Under the pieces are notes generated by a model. It was not told the origin of the DNA and searched no databases. It saw only the letters and a program-made list of their open reading frames with translations. Positions 24,800-33,392 of a DNA stretch of 64,000 bases are shown one piece after another. This stretch comes from Chloroflexota bacterium. Lineage in GTDB: Bacteria; Chloroflexota; UBA6077; JACCZL01. The DNA is taken from positions 7,501-71,500 of the forward strand of contig JADLFM010000152.1 of assembly GCA_020845495.1 (NCBI GenBank), in the 5' to 3' direction. Position numbers and translations under genes: made by a program. Numbering within the stretch: position 1 is the first letter of the stretch; each line of letters begins with the position of its first letter.

Positions 24800-27352
24800 A
24801 TGGCCGCCGGCTCCAACGGACACGGACGCAACGGACACGGACGCAATGGGCGTGGCTCGGACACGAGCCGGGGGAATGCTGCGCGCCCACGACGGTCCGA
24901 CGTCTGGCGGTCGGACTTCCAGGTGCTCCAGCAGCGAGCCAAGGCACGCCACCGCCGCGAGCGCCAGCCCAGGGGTGGCGGCGTCCGCGCTGCGCTCGTC
25001 GCGGTCACGGTGCTCGGCCTGGGGCTGCTCTCGATCGTGCTGATCGGGACGCTGGCCGGCATCCAGTTAGCGTCTACATCGTACGCGGCGATCAATCGCG
25101 ACTTGCCGTCGATCAATCAGATCTCGAGCCGTGAAACGTTCAAGACGGCCCAGATCTTCGACCGTAAGGGCCGACTGCTCTGGGAATTCTACGCTCAGGA
25201 CGCCGGCCGCCGAACCGTGGTCCCACTGTCCGAAGTCTCGCAATACTTGATCGACGCGACCCTCGCCGCCGAGGACGCCAACTTTTATTCCAACCCGGGC
25301 ATCGAGCCGCGGGGCATCCTTCGGGCACTCTACCAGAACATTGCCGAACAGGAGGTCGTCTCCGGAGCGAGCACGATCACCCAGCAACTCGTCAAGAACG
25401 TCCTGATTCCCGAAGACGAGCGCTACGCGCAGCGTGGAATCGCCGGCTACCAACGCAAGGTGAAGGAGGCGCTGCTCGCCTATCAGGTCACCCAGAAGCT
25501 CTCGAAGAGCCAGATCCTCAGCCTCTACCTCAACGAGATCCTGTATGGGAATCAGGCGTTCGGCGTCGAAGCGGCGTCCCAGACCTACTTCGCGAAGCAC
25601 GCGCGTGACCTGACCCTCGCCGAAGCGGCCGTGATCGCTGGCCTGCCGCAGTCACCGTCGGTGTACGACCCGTTCCGCAACCCGGTCGCGGCCAAAGCCC
25701 GCCAGACCTACGTGCTCGACCAGATGGTGAAGAACGACTTCATTACCGAGCAGGAGGCGGATGCCGCGCGGCAGGCGGAACTCCCGTACCAGCGCCAGAA
25801 GCCCACCTTCCTCGCGCCCCACTGGGCGATGTACATTCGCTCGCTGATTGAGGAAAAGTACGGCACCAGGGTGCTGTACCAGGGCGGGCTACGGATCTAC
25901 ACCTCGCTCGACTTTGACCTTCAGACCAGGATGGAGGAGGTCGCGGAGTCGAATGCGCCCAACCTCGCCCAGCGCGACGCCGAGAACACCGCGATCGTGG
26001 TGATGAACCCGAAGACCGGCGAGATCCTGGCGATGGTTGGCAGCATGGACTACTACAACGCCGACATCGACGGGCAGGTGAACGTCGCGATCTCCGAGCG
26101 TCAGCCGGGCTCCACGATCAAGCCGATCGTCTACCTCACGACGTTCATGAAGGGCTGGGTGCCGTCTACCACGATCGTCGACGAGAAGATCTCGATTCCG
26201 GACGATCTGGGCCGGGTCTGGGAGCCTGAGAACTACGACAAGCGGTTCCGGGGAACGGTGACGGTTCGGACAGCGCTCGGGAATTCACTCAACATCCCGG
26301 CCGTGAAGGCGATTCAGTTCGCCGAGGTGCCGGCCGTCGCCGACCTCGCGCGCAAGATGGGCATCACTACCTGGAAGGACAATACGCGCCTGGGGCTGGC
26401 GATGGCGCTCGGCGGCGCCGAAGTTCGGCCTCTCGACATCGTGTCGGCGTACACCGTTCTGGCGAACAATGGGCTACGCATCCCGCCGGTCGCGATCACG
26501 CGCATCATCGACGCCGACGGCAATACCGTCGAAGAGTACAAAGTACCCCAGGGCGAGCAGGTGGTGGATCCTCGCTACGCCTACATGATCACCAACATCC
26601 TCTCAGACAACAATGCCCGTCTCATCACCTACGGACCGGACAGTCTGCTCAAGCTCGGTCGGCCGGCGGCGGTGAAGACCGGCACCACTGACAGTTACCG
26701 CGACACCTGGACGATCGGCTACACCCCGAATCTGGCGATTGGCGTCTGGGTCGGCAACTCGGACAACCACCCGATGAAGGAAGTCCTGAGCTCGATGAGC
26801 GCAGGCAAGATCTGGCGGGAGTCGATGGACGCCGCTATCGGGGCGCTCGACCTGCCAGCGGAGGAGTTCGTGCGGCCGGCCGGCCTGCTCGACGTCGAGG
26901 TCTGCGGCGACGCGGCAATGCGTCCCGGCGCCCCAACCTGCTACCCGGAGGTCTTCCCGGTCGAGCGCGCCCCACGCACCCAGCGGGTGTATCTGACCGG
27001 AACTGGCGCACAACAGCCGGCGGCGCCGGCTCCGGTGCAGCCGCCAGGTCCGGCTCAGCAGGAGGAGCGGCCGGCGGCGGAATCGACGCCGGGCGCGGCG
27101 CCCACCAGCCGGCCCGTCCTCGTGCCGAGCGGGCCGCTGATCCCGCCGGCCAATCGCCCGAACGGGCCGCCGCCTCAAGCAACACCCGCTCCCAGAGCGA
27201 CCAGCGCGCCCCGGCCGACTGCCCCCCGCCCGACCGCGCAGCCAGCCAGTCGACCGGCTGCCCCGCAGCCCACCCCCGCTCAGAGCCGACCTCCGCAGCC
27301 GCCCGCTCAGCCGGCCGCCAAACCCCAGGCCAAGCCCCAGAACGGCCGATAA
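24800..27352 (+). CDS. Class A penicillin-binding protein (PBP1A)
   Basis: An 850-residue bifunctional peptidoglycan synthase. A basic cytoplasmic N-terminus with GHGRNGHGRNGRG repeats precedes one membrane helix (residues 62-90). The glycosyltransferase GT51 domain shows AAEDANFYSNPGIEPRGILRAL (catalytic Glu), STITQQLVKN and LSLYLNEILYGN. The transpeptidase domain has the catalytic SxxK in QPGSTIKP, SLN in GNSLNIPA and KTGT in AVKTGTTDSYRD. The last 130 residues are a Pro/Ala-rich low-complexity tail outside the cell. ATG at 24800 follows AGGGG. Downstream of rqcH after 140 bases; probably its own transcript. Confidence 0.93.
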   Translation: MAAGSNGHGRNGHGRNGRGSDTSRGNAARPRRSDVWRSDFQVLQQRAKARHRRERQPRGGGVRAALVAVTVLGLGLLSIVLIGTLAGIQLASTSYAAINRDLPSINQISSRETFKTAQIFDRKGRLLWEFYAQDAGRRTVVPLSEVSQYLIDATLAAEDANFYSNPGIEPRGILRALYQNIAEQEVVSGASTITQQLVKNVLIPEDERYAQRGIAGYQRKVKEALLAYQVTQKLSKSQILSLYLNEILYGNQAFGVEAASQTYFAKHARDLTLAEAAVIAGLPQSPSVYDPFRNPVAAKARQTYVLDQMVKNDFITEQEADAARQAELPYQRQKPTFLAPHWAMYIRSLIEEKYGTRVLYQGGLRIYTSLDFDLQTRMEEVAESNAPNLAQRDAENTAIVVMNPKTGEILAMVGSMDYYNADIDGQVNVAISERQPGSTIKPIVYLTTFMKGWVPSTTIVDEKISIPDDLGRVWEPENYDKRFRGTVTVRTALGNSLNIPAVKAIQFAEVPAVADLARKMGITTWKDNTRLGLAMALGGAEVRPLDIVSAYTVLANNGLRIPPVAITRIIDADGNTVEEYKVPQGEQVVDPRYAYMITNILSDNNARLITYGPDSLLKLGRPAAVKTGTTDSYRDTWTIGYTPNLAIGVWVGNSDNHPMKEVLSSMSAGKIWRESMDAAIGALDLPAEEFVRPAGLLDVEVCGDAAMRPGAPTCYPEVFPVERAPRTQRVYLTGTGAQQPAAPAPVQPPGPAQQEERPAAESTPGAAPTSRPVLVPSGPLIPPANRPNGPPPQATPAPRATSAPRPTAPRPTAQPASRPAAPQPTPAQSRPPQPPAQPAAKPQAKPQNGR

Positions 27353-27461
27353 GCGCCAAGCCTCATCGGCTCCCGCCTCCGGAAGTGAGGGATACCCTCT
27401 CTACAACAGCGGGGCACGGAGATGATGGCGGCTCCAGGGGCAAGCGCTTCCTGTCGACGTT

Positions 27462-27490
27462 TTGCGATGCTGCCCCCTGGCCGTTATGCT
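27462..27490 (+). promoter_or_regulatory. Candidate sigma-70 promoter for ilvD
   Basis: TTGCGA at 27462-27467 and TATGCT at 27485-27490 with exactly 17 bases between. Transcription would start near 27497, giving a leader of about 58 bases before the ilvD GTG. No branched-chain leader peptide or T-box is visible in that leader. Confidence 0.5.
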
Positions 27491-27554
27491 TGCGCTACGA
27501 CCGTGCTCGCACGCACGGCCCTGGGGCGTTACTCACCGAAAGGGGACCGAGCAC

Positions 27555-29261
27555 GTGGATCAGCCGCGCGCCAACGGGGCGCCGAAAACCGTCGATCTAA
27601 AAATCGTGAGTCGTGAGCTGACCGAGGGCGCCGAGCGAGCCCCGGCCCGCTCGTACTTTCATGCTGTCGGCATCACCGATGAGGATCTGGACACCAAGCC
27701 GCTCATCGGCATCGCGAGCACCTGGAACGAGTTCTCGCCCTGTCAGGCAAACCTGAAGCAGGTCGCGGATCAGGTCAAGCAGGGCATCCGCGCCGCCGGC
27801 GGCGTCCCGATCGAGTTCACCACGATCTCGGTGACCGACGGTATCGCGATGGGCACCGAGGGCATGAAGGCGTCGCTCGTCAGCCGTGAGGTGATCGCGG
27901 ACTCGATCGAACTCGCCGTCTTCGGGCATCGCCTCGACGCGCTCGTCACGCTCGCCGGCTGCGACAAGACGCTGCCCGGCTGCCTGATGGCCATCGCCCG
28001 CCTGAACTTGCCATCGGTCTTCATCTACGGCGGCAGCATCCTGCCCGGGGTGTACCACGGCAAGGATGTGACCGTGCAGTCGGTGTTCGAGGCTGTTGGC
28101 GCGTACTCGAAGGGCGAAATGACCTTCGAGGAAGTCCGGGAGCTCGAAAACGTCGCCTGCCCGGGCGCGGGCGCCTGCGGCGGTCTCTTCACCGCCAACA
28201 CGATGTCCTCGGCTATTGAGGCGCTCGGCATGATGCTGCCGGGCGGCTCGACGCTCCCGGCTGTCGACGGCCGCAAGATGCAAGAGTCGTTCGAGGCTGG
28301 CAAGCGGGTCGTCGAGTTGATCGCGGAGAACCTTCGCCCCCGCGACGTCATGACCCGGCAGGCGTTTGAGAACGCCATCGCCGCTATCGTGTCGATGGGC
28401 GGTTCGACCAACGCGGTCCTGCACTTGCTGGCCATCGCGCACGAGCTCGACGTCCCGCTGAGCATGGACGACTTCGACCAGATGTCCCGCAGGACGCCGG
28501 TGATCGGCGACATGTTGCCGGGCGGCCGCTACGCGATGCCTGACCTGGGCCGAGCCGGCGGGCTGCCGATCGTGCTGCGGCGGCTCATCGAGGTAGGCCT
28601 GTTCGACCCCACCCAGAAGAACGTTGCCGGTGGCACCTTTGAGGATCATCTCGGCAAGTTCCCGGAGTCGCCCGGTCAGGACGTCATCCGCGACATGACC
28701 AATCCTCGCTATGCCGAGGGCGGGTTGGCGATCCTGCGCGGCAACCTGGCGCCCGATGGCGCGGTCGTCAAGGTGGCAGGCGTCAAGAACCAGCACATCG
28801 TGGGTCCGGCCCGCGTCTACAATCGCGAAGAGGACGCCTTCCACGCGATCATGGATGGCAAGATCGAGGCTGGCGACGTCATCGTGATCCGCTACGAGGG
28901 GCCAAAGGGTGGGCCAGGCATGCGCGAGATGCTGGCCGTGACTGGAGCGCTCGTCGGGCAGGGGCACGGCGAGGATGTGGCCCTGATCACCGATGGCCGC
29001 TTCAGCGGCGCGAGTCGCGGCTTCTGCGTGGGGCACGTTGCGCCCGAGGCGATGGACGGCGGCCCGATTGCTCTTTTGCGCGAGGGCGATCGCATCACCA
29101 TCGACATCCCCGGCCGGCAGTTGTCCGTTGGCCTGTCTGACGAGGAGCTGGCGAAGCGGCGGGCCGAATGGACGCCGCCGGCCCCGAACTACACGCGGGG
29201 GGCACTCGCCAAGTACGCGCGGACCGTCTCCTCGGCGAGCAAGGGCGCCGTGACGGCCTAA
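27555..29261 (+). CDS. ilvD: Dihydroxy-acid dehydratase
   Basis: A 568-residue iron-sulfur dehydratase, the third step of isoleucine and valine synthesis. Cluster cysteines are in [10 protein letters not shown] and [18 protein letters not shown]; the C-terminal swivel domain ends with [19 protein letters not shown], carrying the Ser proposed as catalytic base. Length matches the family (about 560). GTG at 27555 is preferred: AAGGGGA lies upstream and the sequence [24 protein letters not shown] leads directly into the conserved core, whereas the longer frame covers the promoter. Followed by a strong hairpin terminator at 29286; no other ilv genes nearby. Confidence 0.95.
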   Translation: MDQPRANGAPKTVDLKIVSRELTEGAERAPARSYFHAVGITDEDLDTKPLIGIASTWNEFSPCQANLKQVADQVKQGIRAAGGVPIEFTTISVTDGIAMGTEGMKASLVSREVIADSIELAVFGHRLDALVTLAGCDKTLPGCLMAIARLNLPSVFIYGGSILPGVYHGKDVTVQSVFEAVGAYSKGEMTFEEVRELENVACPGAGACGGLFTANTMSSAIEALGMMLPGGSTLPAVDGRKMQESFEAGKRVVELIAENLRPRDVMTRQAFENAIAAIVSMGGSTNAVLHLLAIAHELDVPLSMDDFDQMSRRTPVIGDMLPGGRYAMPDLGRAGGLPIVLRRLIEVGLFDPTQKNVAGGTFEDHLGKFPESPGQDVIRDMTNPRYAEGGLAILRGNLAPDGAVVKVAGVKNQHIVGPARVYNREEDAFHAIMDGKIEAGDVIVIRYEGPKGGPGMREMLAVTGALVGQGHGEDVALITDGRFSGASRGFCVGHVAPEAMDGGPIALLREGDRITIDIPGRQLSVGLSDEELAKRRAEWTPPAPNYTRGALAKYARTVSSASKGAVTA

Positions 29262-29285
29262 CGCCACGCAACCTCGCTTCCCAGG

Positions 29286-29328
29286 TCTCAAAGCGGCGCT
29301 CTCCCTCTGGGAGAGCGCCGCTTTGAGA
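29286..29328 (+). terminator. Hairpin terminator after ilvD
   Basis: A perfect 20-bp stem (left arm TCTCAAAGCGGCGCTCTCCC) with a three-base TCT loop, 24 bases after the ilvD stop. Only a short T-pair follows, so termination may rely mainly on the stem. Confidence 0.75.
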
Positions 29329-29494
29329 TTCACCCACCTCAGACGTGCGCGCCTGCCCCGCCCGCTATCGTCAACGTGGCAGCACAGCGGCCGTCGTGCT
29401 GGCACGCCCGAGTGTCGGCCTTCAGGTTCCGGCCGCCCCGGTCTGACGAAGTTGGCTACTGGGCTGTCGTGACGTCGTGTACGATGGAGGTGCT

Positions 29495-30139
29495 ATGGAT
29501 GTCCGTGCCGCCTATGCTGAATGGGCCTCCACCTACGACTTGGATGAGAACCCCACCCGTGATCTCGATCGAGCTGCGACAGGGGAGAGTCTGTCGCACT
29601 TTCGCTGCAGTACCGTCCTCGAGCTCGGCTGCGGCACCGGGAAGAACACGGCCTTCCTCGCGCAGATCGCCACGCAGGTGCTGGCGCTCGATTTCTCAGA
29701 GGCGATGCTGTCCCGCGCAAGGGCGCATGTCGACGCCGCCAACGTCTCGTTTGAGGTCGCCGACATCTCCCGCCCGTGGCCGTGCGCGGATCACTCCGTC
29801 GACCTGATCGTGTCGAACCTCGTGCTGGAGCACGTTGACGATCTCGGCGTCGTCTTCGCAGAAGCTCAGCGATGCCTGGCGCCGGGCGGCTCGATGTTCG
29901 TGTGCGAGCTCCATCCGGCCAGGCAGTATCGGGGGACAACGGCACGATTCCAGCGCGGCGAGAAGATCGTACACGTCGCTGCCTTCACGCATCACGTCTC
30001 AGACTTCGTGACCGCCGCGGAGCAGCATGGCCTCATGCTGAAGCAGTTGCGAGAGTGGTGGCGCCAGCCCGATCGCAGCGGACCGCCGCTCCTCGTCTCC
30101 TTCGTGTTTCGCAAGAATCGCGAGACTTGCGCCGACTGA
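29495..30139 (+). CDS. Class I SAM-dependent methyltransferase
   Basis: A 214-residue small-molecule methyltransferase. The SAM-binding glycine loop is VLELGCGTGKNT (motif I), followed by VLALDFSEAML (acidic residue for the ribose), FEVADISRPWP and the DLIVSNLVLEHVDDL motif typical of the Methyltransf_11/25 group. ATG at 29495 follows GGAGGTG, and the first residues MDVRAAYAEWASTYD match the group's usual N-terminus. It is alone between the ilvD terminator and the convergent mec gene. The substrate is unknown; ubiquinone/menaquinone-like or other small acceptors are typical for this fold. Confidence 0.87.
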   Translation: MDVRAAYAEWASTYDLDENPTRDLDRAATGESLSHFRCSTVLELGCGTGKNTAFLAQIATQVLALDFSEAMLSRARAHVDAANVSFEVADISRPWPCADHSVDLIVSNLVLEHVDDLGVVFAEAQRCLAPGGSMFVCELHPARQYRGTTARFQRGEKIVHVAAFTHHVSDFVTAAEQHGLMLKQLREWWRQPDRSGPPLLVSFVFRKNRETCAD

Positions 30140-30359
30140 ACCGTACGGTGAATTGGCACGCTGAGCGGCGGCCCTGGGGCCGAGCAGGACGTGACGGGTA
30201 GGAGTGAGTCCCGGCGCAGACCGCAGGGTCAGCGATGGCGCTCAACGCACCTGATGAGGCTGGCTCAGCGCGACCGACGCGGAGTCTCGGTGCCACATGT
30301 CAGCAAGCGACGGCCTGCGTCCCAGATGACGCGTCCTCTCGAGAGGTCGTACGTAGGAG

Positions 30360-30776
30360 TTACGGGATGACCTGGATCGGGATCTCGCTGACTTCACCAT
30401 CGCGAATGTGGAACGCCTTCACGTAGGGGTTCCGCTCGTCCATCAACGAGACGATGAAATACAGCGCATCCGGATAGGTGGCGAGCCGGATGTCCGTGGC
30501 CGAGGGGTAGGCGCGGGTATGCGTATGCGAGTGGTAGATCCCGAGGTGATCGAGGTCGGCATCGTCGATCTCACGGAAGATCCGCAGGAGGTCAGCCGGC
30601 TCGATCTCATAGCGGACCGGGCTCCGCTCTCGGTTCGTCGCCCGAAACGACCGCTGAATCTCCCTGCCCTGGCCTGCCAGCAACCCGCACACCTCGTAGG
30701 GTCGATCCTCGAGCGCGTGCGCGATCATCTCATCGTAGACGGATCGTTGGACCTCGATCAGCGTCGCCTCAGGCAC
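30360..30776 (-). CDS. mec: JAMM peptidase Mec (CysO-cysteine hydrolase)
   Basis: A 138-residue JAMM protein matching Mec+, which releases cysteine from the CysO-cysteine adduct. Zinc motif complete: Glu28 in YEVCG, then His82, His84, Ser92 and Asp95 in YHSHTHTRAYPSATD. GTG at 30776 is the start, with GGGATGA upstream. It is the last gene of the rrf2-cysK-moeB-cysO-cysM-mec cluster, 104 bases after cysM. In Mycobacterium tuberculosis the homologous gene sits with cysO and cysM and completes the same pathway. It differs from the JAMM protein at 9287-9916, which is longer and linked to an E2-like gene. Confidence 0.9.
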   Translation of the reverse strand: MPEATLIEVQRSVYDEMIAHALEDRPYEVCGLLAGQGREIQRSFRATNRERSPVRYEIEPADLLRIFREIDDADLDHLGIYHSHTHTRAYPSATDIRLATYPDALYFIVSLMDERNPYVKAFHIRDGEVSEIPIQVIP

Positions 30777-30880
30777 GTCAATTCATCCCGCGTCGCGCGT
30801 TCTACTTCCGCCGACCTCTCCTGGCACCGGGTGAGCGCCGGGCGCCACAGCGGCCCGAAGTACGTGCCGAACCGGCGACG

Positions 30881-31816
30881 TCACCACATAACTCGACCAC
30901 GGATCCCCTCGGCAGCAGTTTCCGCCGCGCCGGTCCAGATGCCCGTGGACAGGTACTTCCAGCCGCCATCGGCGAAGAGCAGCACGATGTTACCATGTTC
31001 CATCCGGCTGGCAACCCGTAGGCCGACGTGGAGGACTGCCCCGGACGACAGGCCCGCGAAGATACCCTCGCGGTGGGTCAACTCGCGGGTCATCTCGAGC
31101 GCGTCGTCAGACCGCACGACGACCTTCCGGTCGAGCCGCGCGAGATCGAGAATCGGTGGAATGAAACCGTGGTCGAGGCTCCGAAGGCCCTGAACCTGAT
31201 CCTCGGGGTGAGGCTCGGCGGCAACAATCTGGACGTTCGGGTTGTGCTCCTTGAGGCGCCGGCCCGTCCCCATCAGCGTTCCACCGGTGCCAAGCCCTGC
31301 CACGAAGACGTCGACGTCTGGTAAATCGGCCACGATCTCCGGGCCGGTTGTTTCGTAGTGGGCGCGCGGATTGGCCGCATTGCCGTACTGGTAGAGCAGG
31401 TGGTATGCCGGCTCCGCTGCAAGTTCCTGGGCGCGGCGGATCGAGCCGTTGCTACCGAGCGCGCCATCTGTCAACTCGATCTCGGCCCCGAAGATCTCGA
31501 GGAGTTGCCGCCGCTCCACGCTGACGTTGTCGGGCATGACGACCTTCAGTCGATAGCCCTTGATCCGGCAGATCATCGCCAGCGCGATGCCAGTGTTCCC
31601 GCTGGTCGGCTCGAGGAGGATGGAGTGCGGCCCGATCGCACCCGAGCGCTCCGCATCCTCGATCAGGGAGCGGGCGATCCGGTCCTTGACGCTCCCGGTC
31701 GGGTTGTGCCCTTCGAGTTTGGCAAACAGCCGTACGCCCGGGCGCGGGCTAAACGAGCGCAACTCCACCAGTGGCGTGTGCCCGATTGCCTCGATCAGTG
31801 TGCTATAGCGTGCCAT
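30881..31816 (-). CDS. cysM: CysO-dependent cysteine synthase CysM
   Basis: A 311-residue PLP enzyme. Lys44 in NPTGSVKDR holds the cofactor; EPTSGNTGIALAM binds substrate carboxylate; VAGLGTGGTLMGTGR binds the PLP phosphate. Overall it resembles mycobacterial CysM closely (YSTLIEAIGHTPLVELRSFSPR, NSVERRQLLEIFGA-like block, KYLSTG near the end), an enzyme that uses O-phosphoserine and the CysO thiocarboxylate rather than free sulfide. The C-terminal residues after KYLSTG, which close over the active site in that group, are present. ATG at 31816. Together with cysO and mec it forms a complete sulfur-carrier cysteine pathway. Confidence 0.9.
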   Translation of the reverse strand: MARYSTLIEAIGHTPLVELRSFSPRPGVRLFAKLEGHNPTGSVKDRIARSLIEDAERSGAIGPHSILLEPTSGNTGIALAMICRIKGYRLKVVMPDNVSVERRQLLEIFGAEIELTDGALGSNGSIRRAQELAAEPAYHLLYQYGNAANPRAHYETTGPEIVADLPDVDVFVAGLGTGGTLMGTGRRLKEHNPNVQIVAAEPHPEDQVQGLRSLDHGFIPPILDLARLDRKVVVRSDDALEMTRELTHREGIFAGLSSGAVLHVGLRVASRMEHGNIVLLFADGGWKYLSTGIWTGAAETAAEGIRGRVMW

Positions 31817-32014
31817 CGACGCTCAGATTGCCCTCTGTCGTCTCGACGGCTCCCCTTACCCGTCACTTCCATCCCTGGCTTCGGCCATCCGCCGCTTGCC
31901 CAGCCGTCCCATCAGGGGTCGCTCGGCCGTCGAGCATCTCACCTCCTGCACCCCGTCTCCCGTATGGAGAGGGGGGCGCAGAGAGTGAGGGGGAATGTGA
32001 CGCAACGGGGATTC

Positions 32015-32290
32015 CTACGCCCCGCCAGCCACCGCGGGCAGGATCGACACGACATCGCCCTCGGTGACCGGGGCTTTCAGGCGTCCGAGATAGCGGATGT
32101 CTTCGTCGTTGACGTAGACATTCACGAACTGGCGCAGATCGCCGCTCCGATCGAACAGCCCGCCCTTGATACCGGGGTACCGCTGGTCCAGATTGTCGAG
32201 CACCTCGGAGACGGTCCTACCCTCGCCCTCGACGACCTTCGCCCCCTGGGTATGGACGCGCAGGGGCGCCGGCACGCGTACTTCGACCAT
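32015..32290 (-). CDS. cysO: Sulfur-carrier protein CysO (ThiS/MoaD fold)
   Basis: A 91-residue beta-grasp sulfur carrier that receives sulfur as a C-terminal thiocarboxylate. The end reads VVSILPAVAGGA: the diglycine is followed by one alanine, so the terminus must be trimmed before activation, presumably by the neighbouring JAMM enzyme. There are three consecutive ATGs; the third, at 32290, is six bases after GGAGG and is the best start, though 32296 is possible. The GGAGG lies inside the last codons of the upstream moeB-like gene, whose stop falls in the ATG run, so translation is coupled. Confidence 0.88.
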   Translation of the reverse strand: MVEVRVPAPLRVHTQGAKVVEGEGRTVSEVLDNLDQRYPGIKGGLFDRSGDLRQFVNVYVNDEDIRYLGRLKAPVTEGDVVSILPAVAGGA

Positions 32291-32292
32291 CA

Positions 32293-33387
32293 TCATCCTC
32301 CGGTAGCTGCCATCGGTGCACCGCAGAACACTTCATAGTCGATCAACTCTGTGACCGTCGGGTTGTCGCCGCAGAGCGGGCACTCCGGATCGCGCCGAAT
32401 CTTGACCTCACGGAACTCCATCGCCAGCGCATCGTAGAGCAGCAGCCGGTTCACCAGCGGCTCGCCGAGCCCCAGGATCAGCTTGATGGTCTCGGTCGCC
32501 TGAATGATGCCGATCATGCCCGGCAGCGCCCCAAGCACGCCGGCCTCAGCGCAACTGGGGACCGCACCAGGCGGCGGGGGCGAGGGGAAGAGGCAACGGT
32601 AGCAGCCCTTACCGGGCATGAAGACCGTCGCCTGCCCCTCGAAGCGGAAGATGCTGCCATCCACCAGCGGCTTCTTCAGCAGGTACGCGGCGTCGTTCAC
32701 CAGATAGCGGGTGGCGAAGTTGTCGCAGCCGTTGACGATGATGTCGTACGGCGCCAAGATCTCCATCGCGTTCGCGGCGGTGAGCGCCTCGGTGTGCATC
32801 ACGACCTTGACGTCTGGGTTGACGTCGGCGATGCGGTCCTTCGCGGACTCCACCTTGGGCCGCCCGATGCTCGCGTGGCCGTGGATAATCTGGCGATGCA
32901 GGTTCGACAGATCGACCTCGTCGAAGTCGATAATCCCGAGCGTCCCCACTCCCGCCGCCGCCAGGTATAGCCCAGCCGGCGAGCCGAGCCCGCCTGCGCC
33001 GATCATAACGACCTTGGCGTTCAGGAGCTTCCGCTGCCCGACCCCGCCGATCTCCGGCACGATGATGTGACGGCTGTAGCGGATCGCCTGATCGGGCGTA
33101 AAGCGAGAGCCCGTCGCACCGCCAGCCATCGCGGGAATGACTGCCACCTCGTCCTCCTTGCCTAGAGGCGTCGACAATCCATGCAGATCGTCGATCCCCT
33201 GGCTATTCACGTAAACATTGACGAACCGATGCAAATTCCCCGTCGCGTCGAACAGTTCCTCATGAAGCGCCGGGTAGCGCTGGTCCAGCCGATCCAGCAG
33301 ACCACCAACGTCGGGGGCTTCGATCTCCAGCCGGGCCGTTCCGCCGGTCAGCCGGCGCCATGAAGTCGGAATGTAGACTCGCGCCAT
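32293..33387 (-). CDS. moeB: Fusion of N-terminal MoaD/CysO-like domain with MoeB-type E1 adenylyltransferase
   Basis: A 364-residue fusion. Residues 1-92 form a ThiS/MoaD-like domain ending PAMAGGATG, with its own diglycine at 89-90. Residues 97-364 form a MoeB/ThiF enzyme: ATP-binding GAGGLG at 130-135, DFDEVDLSNLHRQ, Asp222 in CDNFATR, a SCAEAG loop with Cys279, and zinc cysteines CYRC (262/265) and CPLC (336/339). There is no rhodanese domain. It should adenylate the stand-alone CysO encoded next and perhaps also act on its own fused domain after cleavage. ATG at 33387. It starts five bases after the cysK stop. Confidence 0.9.
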   Translation of the reverse strand: MARVYIPTSWRRLTGGTARLEIEAPDVGGLLDRLDQRYPALHEELFDATGNLHRFVNVYVNSQGIDDLHGLSTPLGKEDEVAVIPAMAGGATGSRFTPDQAIRYSRHIIVPEIGGVGQRKLLNAKVVMIGAGGLGSPAGLYLAAAGVGTLGIIDFDEVDLSNLHRQIIHGHASIGRPKVESAKDRIADVNPDVKVVMHTEALTAANAMEILAPYDIIVNGCDNFATRYLVNDAAYLLKKPLVDGSIFRFEGQATVFMPGKGCYRCLFPSPPPPGAVPSCAEAGVLGALPGMIGIIQATETIKLILGLGEPLVNRLLLYDALAMEFREVKIRRDPECPLCGDNPTVTELIDYEVFCGAPMAATGG

Positions 33388-33392
33388 AACGC

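Noticed and set aside
27597..29405. 602-codon open frame antisense to ilvD
   Set aside because: It lies entirely opposite a strongly conserved gene, is Arg/His-rich and lacks recognisable domains; a GC-rich codon shadow.
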